A stretch of DNA of 64,000 nucleotides from Lindgomyces ingoldianus (lineage: Eukaryota; Ascomycota; Dothideomycetes; Pleosporales; Lindgomycetaceae): assembly GCF_010093535.1 (NCBI RefSeq), contig NW_022985163.1:2517789-2581788 (forward strand). The letters run 5' to 3'. The translations under genes were made by a program, and so were the position numbers. This document shows, one piece after another, positions 34,997 to 46,811 of this stretch. Numbering within the stretch: position 1 is the first letter of the stretch; every line of letters begins with the position of its first letter. The notes beneath the pieces are model-generated. The model made no database searches, was not told where the DNA came from, and saw nothing but the letters and a program-made list of their open reading frames with translations.

Positions 34997-35523
34997 GCGA
35001 CGCTGAGTTGAGATGAGTGGAGCTCGCTTGGTGTGGATGATGTAGCCATGGAAGTCAAAACAGCAGAAGCATGATGGGGAGAAGGTGATTTTCACAAGCA
35101 AATGGTATTGCTCGGGGCGTTACTTTGCTCTCTCTCCCGGTTAGCTTTCCATCCAGATGGGGCGGGTCAGGCTTTTGCGGCATAAATTAAGGAAAATTTC
35201 ATCATGCTCTGTCAAGAATGAAGACATGGAACTTCAATAATTGCACCAAATTGCGCTGGGTAGAACTTGTTCGGTGATGCTGATGCGTGATAGTAGCCTC
35301 TTGCCTTGATGCAATGTTGAAGATACAACAGGGTACTAAAAGCCGAATGTCCTTCCCAGCATCCTCTAGATCCATCCCAGCTTCTCAATGATGACGATGC
35401 ATAAAAACAATTATTCCTAGCAAATGGAATGACGAACACACATCAAGTTATACAAGGCCTAAGTCTCCTCCTATTCCCTCTAAATCCTTATCTGCATTCC
35501 CACACCAGACTATCCACCCACCC
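34997..35523. other. Intergenic between convergent eL37 and elp6
   Basis: About 530 bp of 3' flanks. No gene recognised. Confidence 0.55.
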
Positions 35524-36642
35524 TCAACAACCTTCCCCTGCCCCCCTCTCAAACACCCTCACCGACCCATCCCCCTTAACCAAATACAACAATTCCCTTC
35601 CCTTTGTACTCTCTTCATCTTCACCCTCCAACATCCCCAATACTAGCCCCCCACGAACCCTATTCTGGGTAACCCCAAGCACCCCACTAACATCTCTCGC
35701 AACGCCCGTATCCAGCACCCGACAACTACAGATCCTAGTACTCATATGCGCGAGCTTGACGAGGAGATTATGTTCATCGATTTCGAGTGGGGAGGAGGGC
35801 GAGAGGAGCGGGGTGTCGGCATTGAGGTGGACCAGGATGTGGGATGCAGGGTAAGGGGGGTTGGTTTGAAGGGTTAGGAGAGTGGAACAGAGTGTTGAGG
35901 AAGTTAGGGTGGAGGTAGATGGGGAGGGAGAGGTGGCGAGGAGGATGGAGGGGGAGTCGAGGATGAGGAGGATTTTCTTTGTGGTGGTGGAGGGTGGCTG
36001 GAGGTATGCGATTGCGGATGAGATGGTTGATGAAAGGGGTTTGAGATCGGGCGATGTGAGGGTGAAGAATCCTGGTGTAGTAGATGTATTCGGTTGGTTT
36101 TTCGATGTCGAGTTCCAAGTCGTAGTTGATGCCACTACTGCAGCCGCTGGGTCCCTCGCTGGTGTCCTCCCAGGTGGGCCCCTCACCGGAACTATCGACT
36201 GCGGTGTCCTCCTCACCAATCCTTCTGCCGTCTTCGCTATCTGTGGTATCCTCTCCACCTCGTTCTCCATTTCCTTCTCCCCCTCCACCCGGGGAAGGAA
36301 CATCCCCGTCAACCCATCAACAAACGCAATCCTCTTCGCCATCATCAATCTCTCCAAATCCAACCCCCCACCCTTCCTTCCCTCACTCTTCCAAAACTCC
36401 CATTCCCTCACCCAACTAACCAGTACAACCGCTGTTTCTTCTGGTCCATCCGCTCCATTCCCGCCTTCATTATCGGATTTGAAATCAGTAGTCAAAGCAT
36501 CGCACAGGAACCGAATGATGAGCCAATTCGCGCTCGCACCCAAGACGCTTGTGAGGAGAATGATCGAGTCGTCTTTCGGAAGTCGCGTGTATGGTTGGAG
36601 AAGCGGAGGAATGCGCGAGGAGGGTAGCATTGTGAGAGGCAT
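35524..36642 (-). CDS. elp6: Elongator complex subunit Elp6
   Basis: A single exon of 372 residues. The N-terminus RIPPLLQPYTRLPKDDSIIL followed by LLTSVLGASANWLIIRFLC is the conserved start of Elp6, a RecA-like ATPase-fold subunit without active Walker motifs. Further family blocks are ETAVVLVSWVREWEFWKSEG near residue 70, AKRIAFVDGLTGMF near 100, and KKILLILDSPSILLA near 225. Elp4-Elp5-Elp6 form the hexameric ring of Elongator, which supports wobble-uridine modification of tRNA in the cytosol. A low-complexity Ser/Thr/Pro insert (about residues 150-215) enlarges it over the yeast protein (273 residues). It sits head to tail with the RdRP gene. Confidence 0.88.
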   Translation of the reverse strand: MPLTMLPSSRIPPLLQPYTRLPKDDSIILLTSVLGASANWLIIRFLCDALTTDFKSDNEGGNGADGPEETAVVLVSWVREWEFWKSEGRKGGGLDLERLMMAKRIAFVDGLTGMFLPRVEGEKEMENEVERIPQIAKTAEGLVRRTPQSIVPVRGPPGRTPARDPAAAVVASTTTWNSTSKNQPNTSTTPGFFTLTSPDLKPLSSTISSAIAYLQPPSTTTKKILLILDSPSILLATSPSPSTSTLTSSTLCSTLLTLQTNPPYPASHILVHLNADTPLLSPSSPLEIDEHNLLVKLAHMSTRICSCRVLDTGVARDVSGVLGVTQNRVRGGLVLGMLEGEDEESTKGRELLYLVKGDGSVRVFERGAGEGC

Positions 36643-37121
36643 GCTGGTAGTCGACTTGAACTTTTGGATATGTTAGATATGTTATCGATAAGGGCTTCGG
36701 ATCGAACATGACTACATCTCACCTCATCTTTTTTTGTCGTCACGGCTCGAGAGGATGGCTAAACACAAATTTCATATTTTTTTGGTTTTTTTTTAACCCG
36801 CTGCACCTCCTAGCACATACAGTGACAACGATGTCGAGAAATTAGGAGTCTAGTCCTACTAATCATCTCTTCATCGTCTTGAAAGCACCCCTCCAATCTC
36901 CATCCTCAAACCTAAATCCATTATGGAAACGCGAAATAGCCATCCTAGGGTCATCAGCCCGGAAGTATGAGCAGGCCCAGTGAGAGGAGCTGCTGAGATG
37001 AGCCGCTGAGATGGAGCCTGTAAAGCCACTACCACCATAATCCCATTCCCAATTATTATTTTTTGGAAGATTAAGTTCGTCTTTCCTAACTTTCTTAAGC
37101 CCACCCTTCCTCGCGCTAGCC
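36643..37121. other. Intergenic between elp6 and RdRP
   Basis: About 480 bp. A minus-strand ORF (36863-37213, 116 codons) overlaps the RdRP end in another frame but has no recognised domain. A TTTTTGG/TTTTTTTAACC T-rich patch lies at 36770-36797. Confidence 0.5.
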
Positions 37122-40100
37122 TTATCCAAGACGGCGAAGCCTATCCATTGCCGATAGCTTCTTTTCTGGCACCTTGACTTCCTGTTCGTCTCCCTCGTCT
37201 TCAGTTTGTTCAACCGGTTGAACTGGTTTAATTAGTTCATTCTGTTTGCTTCCTTCTAGGGTTAAATCCTCTGAACTGGCGATTATGCTTTCTCCTCCAC
37301 TGAAAGTTTCCATATGGACATCAGCTGTATCACCACGATACGACTTGTGAATATCCTCTGAATCTTTTTGAAGTACCTGAGCACCGCCACCTCTAGAATG
37401 AGAATGAGTAGGTTGCTCGGCTCCAGCTGGGCCAAAGTCGAGCTTCAATAGTTCTCCGTAATGCGTAACTCCCTCGATCGTCTCAATGTCTACGACTCCT
37501 AGTTTGAGGTAAGCGTCTTTCTTAGCTTTCTTCGAGACACCTAGAAGAGTCCTGGCAGGCTTCCATTGACTCCACGTCTTACCACTGGTGGCTATTTCCC
37601 CCAATTCATAGACGAAGAGCCAAGGGAAGCTCATGAGAGGCATATGTTCCGGATCCATTTTGCGGAACGGGATGTTCTCGCCCCCAACGACCTTGCTCAT
37701 GCTGCACTCTAACAGTGCCGCTTTCAGCTCTTGGGCAGTAACGGTGTACATAGCCGCAACGAAGGGAGCCATGCGGGTGAAATCAGCTGCACTAGTCGCC
37801 CCGGCTGCTTCACGGCATAAATCACGGAATTGTTGTTTTAGGGCGTTAACAGTCTTGCCAAACTCCTCAGCAAATGTGTAATCCCGGGCCTCCTGGTTGT
37901 GCGAAAGCACAAAAATTGACCAAGCCTCAAATTCTGTACGAATAGAATGTTTGGCCATCAGGCGCCGTAATGAAGAGTCATATGCAGACTTGATGGAGGC
38001 AGCGCTCTCTAAAGCTTGGTCATCAAGCTCGAACGCATTTAGTATACGTGGGTCGAATTGATTCTCATACCGAGGCTTGAAATCAACAAGCTTGACTTGA
38101 TCGAACAATATCCCCAAAACGTTTGTGGACTTATAGATCTGCTCCTTGGTCCTGTACTTGGAGTCCATGAAATGCGGCCACTTTTTAGGCTTAAGTTCAG
38201 GCCCCATTATGGCTGGGATTCCGCTCTTTGGGTAATCAACAGCTTGCGAATGTAGCTTTGCAAGCTCCAAGCCTTTTGTATGGTTAGCATACTTACTTCA
38301 GGAAGTTTTCTGACTACTCACATTTGTCGCTCCGAGCTCCTGCCTCGTTAAAATCTGCCTGAGCTAGATGGGAGAGTGCGATCCTAGCTAGGCTATCATT
38401 CTTGATGTAGGTCACAAAGAATGCCATGATGTCTTGGATTGTGATCGTCCCGTCCTTTTCATGCGACTTATCTGGGGTGAAATCCATCGGAGGCTCGTTG
38501 ATGTCTTTCGGTAGGAAATCACTATCCCACATGACGAGATAATCATCACCATCCAAATCGCCACCAGAACACATATTAGCTAAGTCTCTATCCCCAGTCT
38601 GTGGAAGGACAACGACATTTTTGAGATGATGGAGGTCTTTGACATCAATAGCCCGAACCACACGGATGTCACCGGCGTGGAGGGACGGGTTACGGGCGAG
38701 GATGCAAATGCCTTGTACAACCTTGTACCGGCCTTTATGTTCAGGATCGGATATCTGAATGAAGATTTCAGGTAGGCTGGCGAGTTTCTCTTCCCTGCTA
38801 ACTCCTTCTCGAGACTGAGTGTCGTTATAGTGCCCTTGAAGTTTGGCAGTTTCATCCACGCATCCCAAGACAAAGGCCCCATCATCGATGGCAATCCTAG
38901 CCTTTTCTTTCAGGGATTTGATATGAAACGCTCTCCAAAGCTCCAGTAAAGACATCATGAAAGGGTCTCTGCTCCTCATGAATCCATGTAATATCATCTT
39001 GGCCATCGTGAGGGTAGTCTGATTGAAGTCAATGTTTCGTTGAAGCCTCTCGAGGGCTACGCTCTCTTTCTTCGTTGCCCTCTCGAGATAGTTTACCATG
39101 TGTTGTTGCTTCCTGATGAAATTGTAGTCAGGAACACCCAAAGTTGAGAGAATGATTATGAGCTGTCGGTTGAAGCAAGCGGTCGCAAACGCTGAAGCGC
39201 GGATGATTTCCAGACCTTCCTGTTTAGTTTTAAACTTATATTGGCTAGGTCGGGTATGAAGCTCGGGGCCAGCTAGCTTAGGGTCCACTGCAAGGACGCC
39301 TTTATATCCAGCTAAACGAAACTGGTACAGCGATGGAGGGTCGTCAAACGGATTCTGAAGTCCAAGTTCTTGGGCTGCCATCTGTGCTACAAACAGCGAC
39401 AGCTTCCCAACCCCATCGGTAAAGATGTAACCATTCCTTATGATATCAGGAATCTCCTTCAGTATGAAATCCCGGCCTGGGCTCTTGATGGCGCGCGTGG
39501 TCGAGAAACACTGTCCAATGCGAGCTCCGTATTTGGCCACAGTCTTGATGTGGTCAAAAGAGCCCATTGAGCTGCGGATATCGTCTGCATTCAAAGACGT
39601 TGTTGGAGCAAAGAAATATGCACCGTGCTCTCTAAACTGCGAGTTCCCGAAGGCCAAGAATTGATAGAAGCGACCGGCCACGATGATCCCTTGAGTCATT
39701 GCATGTTCAATACGCTTGAACAGTGCCTCAGATCGGTTGTCTCCTTGGCTACCGATGCGGCCTTCCGTTTTCTCATCAGAGAACTTGACGCGAAGGAACC
39801 GATCCGCATCTCCGTTGAATTTCCGAATGATGCGATTTGAAGTCTCCACGACTGGCGTTGCAACATGTATCATCGTCGGAGTGATGTTCGCAGTGCGGGT
39901 GAGAACGCAATAGCTGGGTATTTTCTTTGCTAGTTTGGTCTTGACGTGAATGTGGAAGATCTCCATTGGGTCATAGTAGACAGTTTGTTTGTCTGCGACT
40001 ATTTCGAGGATGTGCTGTGCTTCAGCAGGGACCATGGACGCAAGGCGCTCAAGGAATGTTTGTGAAATGTTGTGTTCTTTAAGATAGCCGTTCGTTAGGC

Positions 40101-41803
40101 AAACTTCCAACTGGTATCGGGTCGGGAAACTCAAATGAACTTGGCTTGTAAGGAGGTCGTCCAATGCCGATGGCAAGGAGGAAGAGCTAGGCCGCAGATG
40201 CTCCGAGGAATATTCCTCCTCTAACGATGTCCAGAGCGGAGGAGTTGCTTTGCCTACAAAGGTGTAGCCGACTTGGTCTTTGATGAGAACACCATGGTCA
40301 GCGAGGGCGGCTGTGAACTCTTCAAACTGGGAGGATGCAAGGGCAGAGGGAGAGAACAACAACTTATAAATTGTCCATCGCCCTGAACGGATTAGCGGTG
40401 GCTCTATAAAACAATTCATGGTATGAGCTTACCAATGTTGAGGATTACAGAGTCCTTATGATTCATGATTGGTTGGAATTCCATACGACGCTTAGTCTTG
40501 TCATCTACGACGTCAGTCTGGCGGTACCAGGCAAGCCAATCAATCCAAGTCCGCTCCGACTGCTTGAAGGTCTCGTGAATTTTCTTCCGCTCGACTTCTT
40601 TAAAAAATCGCGGTGGTGAGTTGAAGGGGATGATGAGCGCAACTTGACCAGTTTTAGCATCGGGAACCTTATAGATATGCTCGAGAAGAGAAAGAGGGAG
40701 TTGGAATCGATATTTTTGTGTCTCCTCATCAACCTTTAGAGGGAACTTAATGTCAATCACTTTCCGCTTCAGGTTGAGCATGACTTGAACCTCATTTTGC
40801 CCCCCAGTTGTGAGCATTGTCATCATGCTAGTGTCTCCGACTCGGAGGCCAAAATCGATTGAATTACTGAGGAGAATGTTGACTTCTTTAAATACTTTCG
40901 AAGGATCGACCGGGCTTGGGACATAGAATACTCGAGGTGGCAGTACCTGAACCCTCACGGGCACATTAGCAATGTTGATAGTTCTGCTGAGAAGGTTCTG
41001 CGGTGGCAGGGGTCTAACCACGTTATCAGTAAAACCCTGGACGCTGTGTAGAAAACCTACTGGAAGATAATATAGACTACGCTGTCTATAATCCCCGGCT
41101 GCATCTCAATCCGCACAATGTTTCCATATTGGGACAAAGCTTTGTGAATATCAAACGTCCCGGCGGTTCTAGCTACGCCGAGAATACGCATCCTGAGTTC
41201 TTGGCTATTGGCCCAGTCCTGCTCCCCTCCACGAATGATAGATCTGTCGGGTGCTGGTTGCCTACTGGTTCCATAGTCACTGCGGCCTTGAAATATGGTA
41301 GACGTCGAAGTCAGAGATCGTGGGTTATTATAGTATTGCCGTCCATTGTAGCCTTGACTTGGGATAGGACTTCCGGCTGGTGTGGATGGCAGAGACCCTG
41401 ATCCACGACTGATATTGGATGAGTGGTAAGTGAGCCGTGGGGAATGTCGGCTGGGGCAGTCTGGTTGGTCTTGTCGACGACGACCTAGAACCGTCGATAG
41501 TGGTTGCCCATTTGGGCTCGTGTTGAGAATCGGACGGCCGTGGTTGTATTGCCCACCAAAACCTGAGCTGCAGCGGTCGTTGACTGATGTATTTGAGGAG
41601 GTACGTCTCTGCCCAGCCGGTGGGGTGCCTTCACTCCCTCCACGGCTGCGCGTGTTTTGCATCTCGTCGCTAGACAAACCTCCAATATTGAAGGTGAAGT
41701 CAAATACAGGCTGGGCAGGCGGTTCAAGAGCGGCAGGGTAGGCCGCGTGATATGCCGTAGCTGCATCGGCACTCGAGTCGGCCCAGCTATATAGTGACTC
41801 CAT
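37122..41803 (-). CDS. Cellular RNA-dependent RNA polymerase (RNA silencing, QDE-1/SAD-1/Rdp1 family)
   Basis: Four exons: 41061-41803, 40433-41013, 38322-40382 and 37122-38272, with introns of 47, 50 and 49 bp and consistent phases, giving 1511 residues. The N-terminal 190 residues are Ser/Gly/Asn-rich and disordered. Residues about 200-250 look RRM-like (ELRMRILGVARTAGTFDI, then YGNIVRIEMQPGIIDSVVY). The RdRP domain runs from about 490 to 1200, with AKYGARIGQCFSTTRAI and IFTDGVGKLSLFVA blocks. The catalytic motif CSGGDLDGDDY places the metal-binding aspartates at about 1050-1054. The C-terminus is acidic and ends SAMDRLRRLG. These enzymes convert single-stranded transcripts to dsRNA for Dicer, in quelling, meiotic silencing or heterochromatin formation. 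Which clade it belongs to needs a tree. The RRM-like region suggests the SAD-1/Rdp1 side. Confidence 0.95.
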
Positions 41804-43026
41804 CTTTGTAGGGGCGCTTGCCTACGCGGCGAGTTCTGGTGAGTTGCTCTGGTGAGTTGCTCTGGTGAGTTGCTTTGGTGACGCTGCACAGACGAAGGCG
41901 GTGAGTAGCAATGGAGGAGATGCGGTGGTGGAGTGACAGTCGGTGAAGGGGGAAATCGGTTTGACTACGGAGTCGTTTGGGAAGCCGCGGTTGCTCGCTG
42001 GCGTCACTGTGAAATGGAAGGAGCTTGAAGACGCCTTGCAGGCTCAAAGAAGCGGTCAATTTTCTCAAGCTTAACTGGCGAGACAGTTTTTGGCGGGGAG
42101 GATGCCGAAAGGTTGGGAAGAGGAACTACGTTGGGTGTGACAAACAGTTTGAGGATTGGGAGAATGGTTGTTGTCTGGTCTCAACTCTAGAAGCAATCTG
42201 AGGAAGCGATGGCCCTAGAGAAGGTCGCAGAGCTGTGCTCACAAAGTGGTTGTCGGTTGTTTGAAGAGCAAAAGCTCTGAATCTGGAGTGCCAAGCTGGA
42301 ATTTGACTGAGAGGCTGGAACAGTAAAAGAGGTCCGAGGAGGAGTAGCTCGGAAACAGCGCGAGGTATATTGGCGATGGAGATTGAGCGGGGGTAAGCCT
42401 ACAAATTAATGACACCTAGATCGTCTGAGGTAAAGGTTCGGCTCAGTTGATTAAATATAGTGTGAAGTGATGGACTGACAGTAGTGATATAGAGATGATC
42501 ACAATCTAACTTGGTGAAGAATTGACTTTTGAACAAGAAAATATTGCGATGAAAAAGCTAGGGAAAGACTTGGTATTGGGGTTGCCGCGAGAAAACAAAG
42601 CTAATTCCTCACCCGAAAACTCCTGACACCATAGCTTAGTAGAGCAAGATGAACAAGATGAGTTGACACCCGCCGGGTATAGGAAATTTGTCCACCCTTA
42701 CAGAGCAGGATTCTTACACAGAATAAACGGTCATGCACAAGCAACTAACTGCTGCCTAACGTGTCAGACCGCAGCTGTTCAGTAATCTTAAATTATTACT
42801 AGACTTATTTCATGGGGTATCTATCGATTGCGCCGTCTGGACTCCAACACTGATCCCAATATCCAATTCCATACAAGACACGGAGTAACCCAATGAAGTC
42901 CCTTGGCTAGAGCGTGGGAGCGCTAGGTCGGATTGTGCATATGGCACGCTCTCATCAAACATTCTGGAAGGCTATACGATCCGGGAAGCCACCCCTAATC
43001 CAGCCGCACTATCCGTATACGCTGAT
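41804..43026. other. Intergenic upstream of RdRP
   Basis: About 1.2 kb. It contains the 13-bp tandem repeat next to the RdRP start and otherwise no recognisable gene. The left side is the RdRP promoter, the right side the 3' flank of the coiled-coil gene. Confidence 0.5.
41835..41881 (+). repeat. 13-bp tandem repeat, about 3.6 copies
   Basis: The unit TCTGGTGAGTTGC occurs three times in perfect tandem (41835, 41848, 41861) plus a partial fourth copy with one change. It lies 32-78 bp upstream of the RdRP start codon, so probably within its 5' leader or core promoter. Confidence 0.9.
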
Positions 43027-46000
43027 TCATAGTTCTGTTGTCTCTTCAGCCTCCTCGTCTGGGTCTCTTCCAGTGCCAAACGCGACATTTCCGGGCGAGG
43101 ACGGGGTCGTAGCGAGAAATCCATCCACGTCAAACAGAGCCTGCCCGGTCGACTGGAAACTGCCTCGCCTCTTTCCAAGCCCTTCCAAGTCATCCTCTTC
43201 CTCATCCTCCGTCATTACAACGCCGACCGTCGTATGCCGGCGGTTTGGGGAGACAGCTTTCAGAGCGGGTCGCTTGGTAGGGGAGAGTTTCCTAGGGACC
43301 GACTTTGATCCAAATCCGATCTTTTGGCTGTGTGGTGTATGTATGGTGGGTACCTTGAAGGTAGCTCGGGGTTTGGGGCGTTTAGGTGTCGATCCATTCT
43401 TTGACGAACCCGTCGAGTTAAATGATGCATTTGCCGAATTCTCAGTAGCTGTGTTAGATATGGCCTGCGTGCCTGCGTGAGCAGCTTCATGAGTAGGAAG
43501 TGCGGATTTCCGACGCCGATACTGGCGAGGCGTCGTGGGGGGAATTGGTTTAGTGTGGGAGTGCTCTCCGGAATACATGGGCCAGGAATTGTGTAGAGGG
43601 AGACCCATAGATGCAAGAACTCTGCTCCGTAGAGACCTGAGCTCGTGAAGTTCCTGGTCCTTTTCTGAGCAGACATCTGTAAGTTTTTGGACCTCCAACC
43701 TGTCAGCTAAGGTTGGGTTTTGGGAGTGGATACCGACCTTGCTCTCTAGTGCGTCGATGGTGCTCTGATTGAGCTGAACTTCCCGTCGGCCAGCTTCAAA
43801 GGCATCCTGAGAGTCCTTGACAGATGCGAGGGCTTTTTGTAGCTCCTTGTTAAGACGATCGTATTCCTCCGTGGCCTATCAATAATGAGTACGAGCTACC
43901 CATGAGGCGTGAAGTGGAAGCTCACCTTGGTTGCAGCCGCTTCCAAGTCATTTTTATATCTTAATTTAAGATCTCTCAACCTCTCCTCTGAAGAGCGAAT
44001 CGACTCTTGATGATGAACTTCAAGCTTTCTTAACTGGGCCGTGGTAATCTGAAGGTCTGTTTCAGTGTCGCATAAACGGCTTTCCAGGATATTTCCGTCA
44101 CTCTCAAGTTTTGTGATTCTGTCTGCTTGTTGTGTGATAATGTGACGCTCTAATTCTAAATGCTTCTCGGACTCATTGAAGCTGGCTTGAAGAGATCGAT
44201 GTAATTTATTCAAAGATTTGAGATCCTTTTCTTTTTCTTGTGTCTCGTCCTCCAAGTGCCTCACTTCCCGGCTCAGATTCTCAATATCCTTGTCTCGTGC
44301 TAAGAGAGCTTCTTCGTTGAGAATGATTGTGGATCGGTATTGTAGTTCTTTGGCATTGGACTGTTCTTGAGCCACACGCAACGCTTCGCCCGACTGCTTG
44401 TTGGCGTTCGTATATTCTTTCTTCAATTCCTCGAACTTGGCAGATATACCGTCCTTCGCACTTTCAATGCTGCTGAATTCGGCTTCGAGGCCGTCAACAT
44501 AGAGTCTCTGGTTTACTGCCTCCGTCTCCAAAGTTGTCATTTGCGCACGGAGGTGGGTTATTTGAGCAGTAAGCTCTTTTACTCTTGCCCTCTCCTGCTG
44601 GAGAGGTTCTTCGACGTTTTCGCACCTACTCTCTAGCTCTTGACAGATTTGTGCCACGGACCTAATGACAGAGTCACGTTGGTAGAAGTTTTGGCGTTCA
44701 AGTTCCGCCCCGAGGCGTTCTCTCCAATTCTGCTGAGAAGACCCTGTAGATGGCGTGCATTCCTGTTCAAACAAAGAGAGAGGTGAATGTGTAGGAGTGG
44801 ATGTCGAGTGTGAGCAGCGATCAGAGATGTGTACAAGTTGCTGTTGTTTACTTATTAGAGCCTGTGCAAGACTCTGTGAAATCCCTGATTCCGCTGGCAT
44901 AGAAGACAGAGCGGAAGTAAGAAACATGGTGACGGTATTCAGTTGAAGTTTTCGGCGTAGCAACATGATAGAGGTTGTACAATGCTGCTCGCCAGCACCT
45001 CCGAAGATGTCGTCTTGGATAGGTTCAAGAAACCGCTGCACACTCCCTTGAAGTTCGCTCGACGACAGCGCAAGCAAGATTTGAGACCGTATGGGTGCAA
45101 AATTCTGGACTACATTTGTAAGCTCCTGAGCTAATACAGTGAGACTCAGGATTTCAGTCGGCGAAGAAGACTGAATGCAGATTCGAATTGTCTTAGATAA
45201 GATGGCCTGCAGTGTTGACTGTCTTAACTGGGCCTATTTCGAAATCAGATAGTGCATTGCCGATAAGTGGAGACAAGCTAACAGCAAACAGTGGTAGAGA
45301 AATTTGCAATGTTTGTCGTGAAGAATTCGCATCCGTTTGAAGTCCGGCTACTTTTAAGAGGGCTTCCTCGTACTGCACAACAATGTCAAATGGGAGGGCA
45401 TTCTCTCCCACGATCAATGCGTAGAAACAGAGTGCCTACAAACTAGTTCAGTAAACTAGAGGACTGTCGAAGTTGGAGACGCACCTCAATTTGAACACTC
45501 GGGTGTATACCTTTTCGCAGAATTTTGGTGGCTAGTTTGGGAAAGCTGTTCTTTGCAAGAGCACTGCTGCTCGGCCAGCCTTGACGAACATCCTTTGGGA
45601 TGAACTGCATTGTCCTAATGGCAATCTTGATGCACTCGACAGCTTCAACATCTGAGACACCCACGCCTCCTTTCGTCGCCCAAATGACGCTGAGGTACGT
45701 CAAATTGATGGTTTTGTGTAGCCCACTGGCAGATCCAAAGAGCTTGCGGCCGGATATTGTACTCCACTCTCGCGTAGGGGCCACATTGGGGGTATGGATT
45801 TCAGAGCTGGTGAATGAGCTCGATAAGTTGGCGACTTCTTGAGGACGCTCTGCAAGAATTATGATGCCAAAACACCAGAGCAGAAGCATGGAATTCGGTC
45901 CTGTAGAGTTCGAGGAGAGAATTTGGCAGAGCTCTTTATCAAAAGTATGCCTTGCCTCGGAAGGCAGCAGAGTGAGGAGGTCTCTACATGCACCATTGAG

Positions 46001-46811
46001 CATGCAGTAAATCGGCTTCAGAGTACGAACCTCCGGTGTCTTGATAGCTCTCTCGAACACCCGTAGAAAAAAAGACTGCGCACCTGCAGGCAGTGGCACG
46101 GCTTCAGGAAGAGGCTTTGAAAGCAACAGCACACAAAGTTCGCTGGACTGGGTTAAAAGTGAGCTTGGGGAGAAAAAAAAAGTAAAACTAAAGCAAATAG
46201 ACATTAGGTACGTTCCACGACGCACGGTGTCGTGTGCCATGTATCTTCCCCTGTTTAGAGGCTGCACTTACTTCGTCGAAGTCGTGCTGAGAAGCATTTG
46301 CCTTTGTGAGTAGGGCTGTAAGAAGGCCAGGATGTTGAAAGAGGAGTTTGTCTCGAAATTCGGAGGAGTGACCTGTCATCGCATGATTAGCTGCATGCAG
46401 CTTTGTCGAGCCCGACTGGGGGAGGTGGAAGCGATCTCATACAGAGAGACTGCAGAATGCGCAGCGTGTACGCCCAGAGGGGTAATGCTGCGGATATGAT
46501 TGCAGCAAGCTTTAGAATGGCACAGGGGGGCCGATCAAGGATGCACTTGCGTACAGCAAAGCCATTTGCACGGGCGAGGATGTCGGCCAATTTCTGCGCC
46601 CGCATGTCAGCATGAAGGTGTCCATCGCCCAAGTGCATAAGCTTTCAATCATGTGTTCTCGTCGTGCAACAGGTGGTAGCACCAAAAGTCTGGGGCAGAA
46701 TGTGGAGAGTGAGGAGAGGGGAGGCGTGTAACTGACCGTTAACGAGGCTGGATACGGACATGCAATGATTCTGGTCAATTCAAGGGACAGCTCCGTCTCG
46801 GCGTCGGCCAT
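43027..46811 (-). CDS. Uncharacterised large protein: helical N-terminal half, long coiled coil
   Basis: Seven exons fit by phase: 46737-46811, 46443-46593, 46272-46372, 45485-46147, 45283-45435, 43926-45206 and 43027-43875, giving 1090 residues. I do not recognise a named family. Residues 1-570 are hydrophobic-helical and ARM/HEAT-like in texture (ILKLAAIISAALPLWAYTLR, RTLKPIYCMLNGACRDLLTL, QAILSK region). Residues about 575-880 are a dense heptad coiled coil (RVKELTAQITHLRAQMTTLE and many Glu/Lys/Gln heptads). The last 200 residues are basic then acidic and disordered (SPTKRPALKAVSPNRRHT, TEDEEEDDLEG). The architecture resembles spindle-pole, nuclear-pore or golgin-type scaffolds, but that is only analogy. 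Boundaries of the intron at 45207-45282 are the least certain. Confidence 0.72.

Noticed and set aside
36863..37213. 116-codon minus-strand ORF overlapping the RdRP 3' end; a 53-bp GT-AG intron could splice it on as an alternative C-terminus
   Set aside because: The normal RdRP end (SAMDRLRRLG) looks like the usual family terminus, and the ORF has no recognised domain.
43684..43725. Possible intron between LESK and LEVQKL in the coiled-coil gene
   Set aside because: The frame reads straight through (KVGIHSQNPTLADRLEVQ) and candidate introns would be under 45 bp or out of phase.
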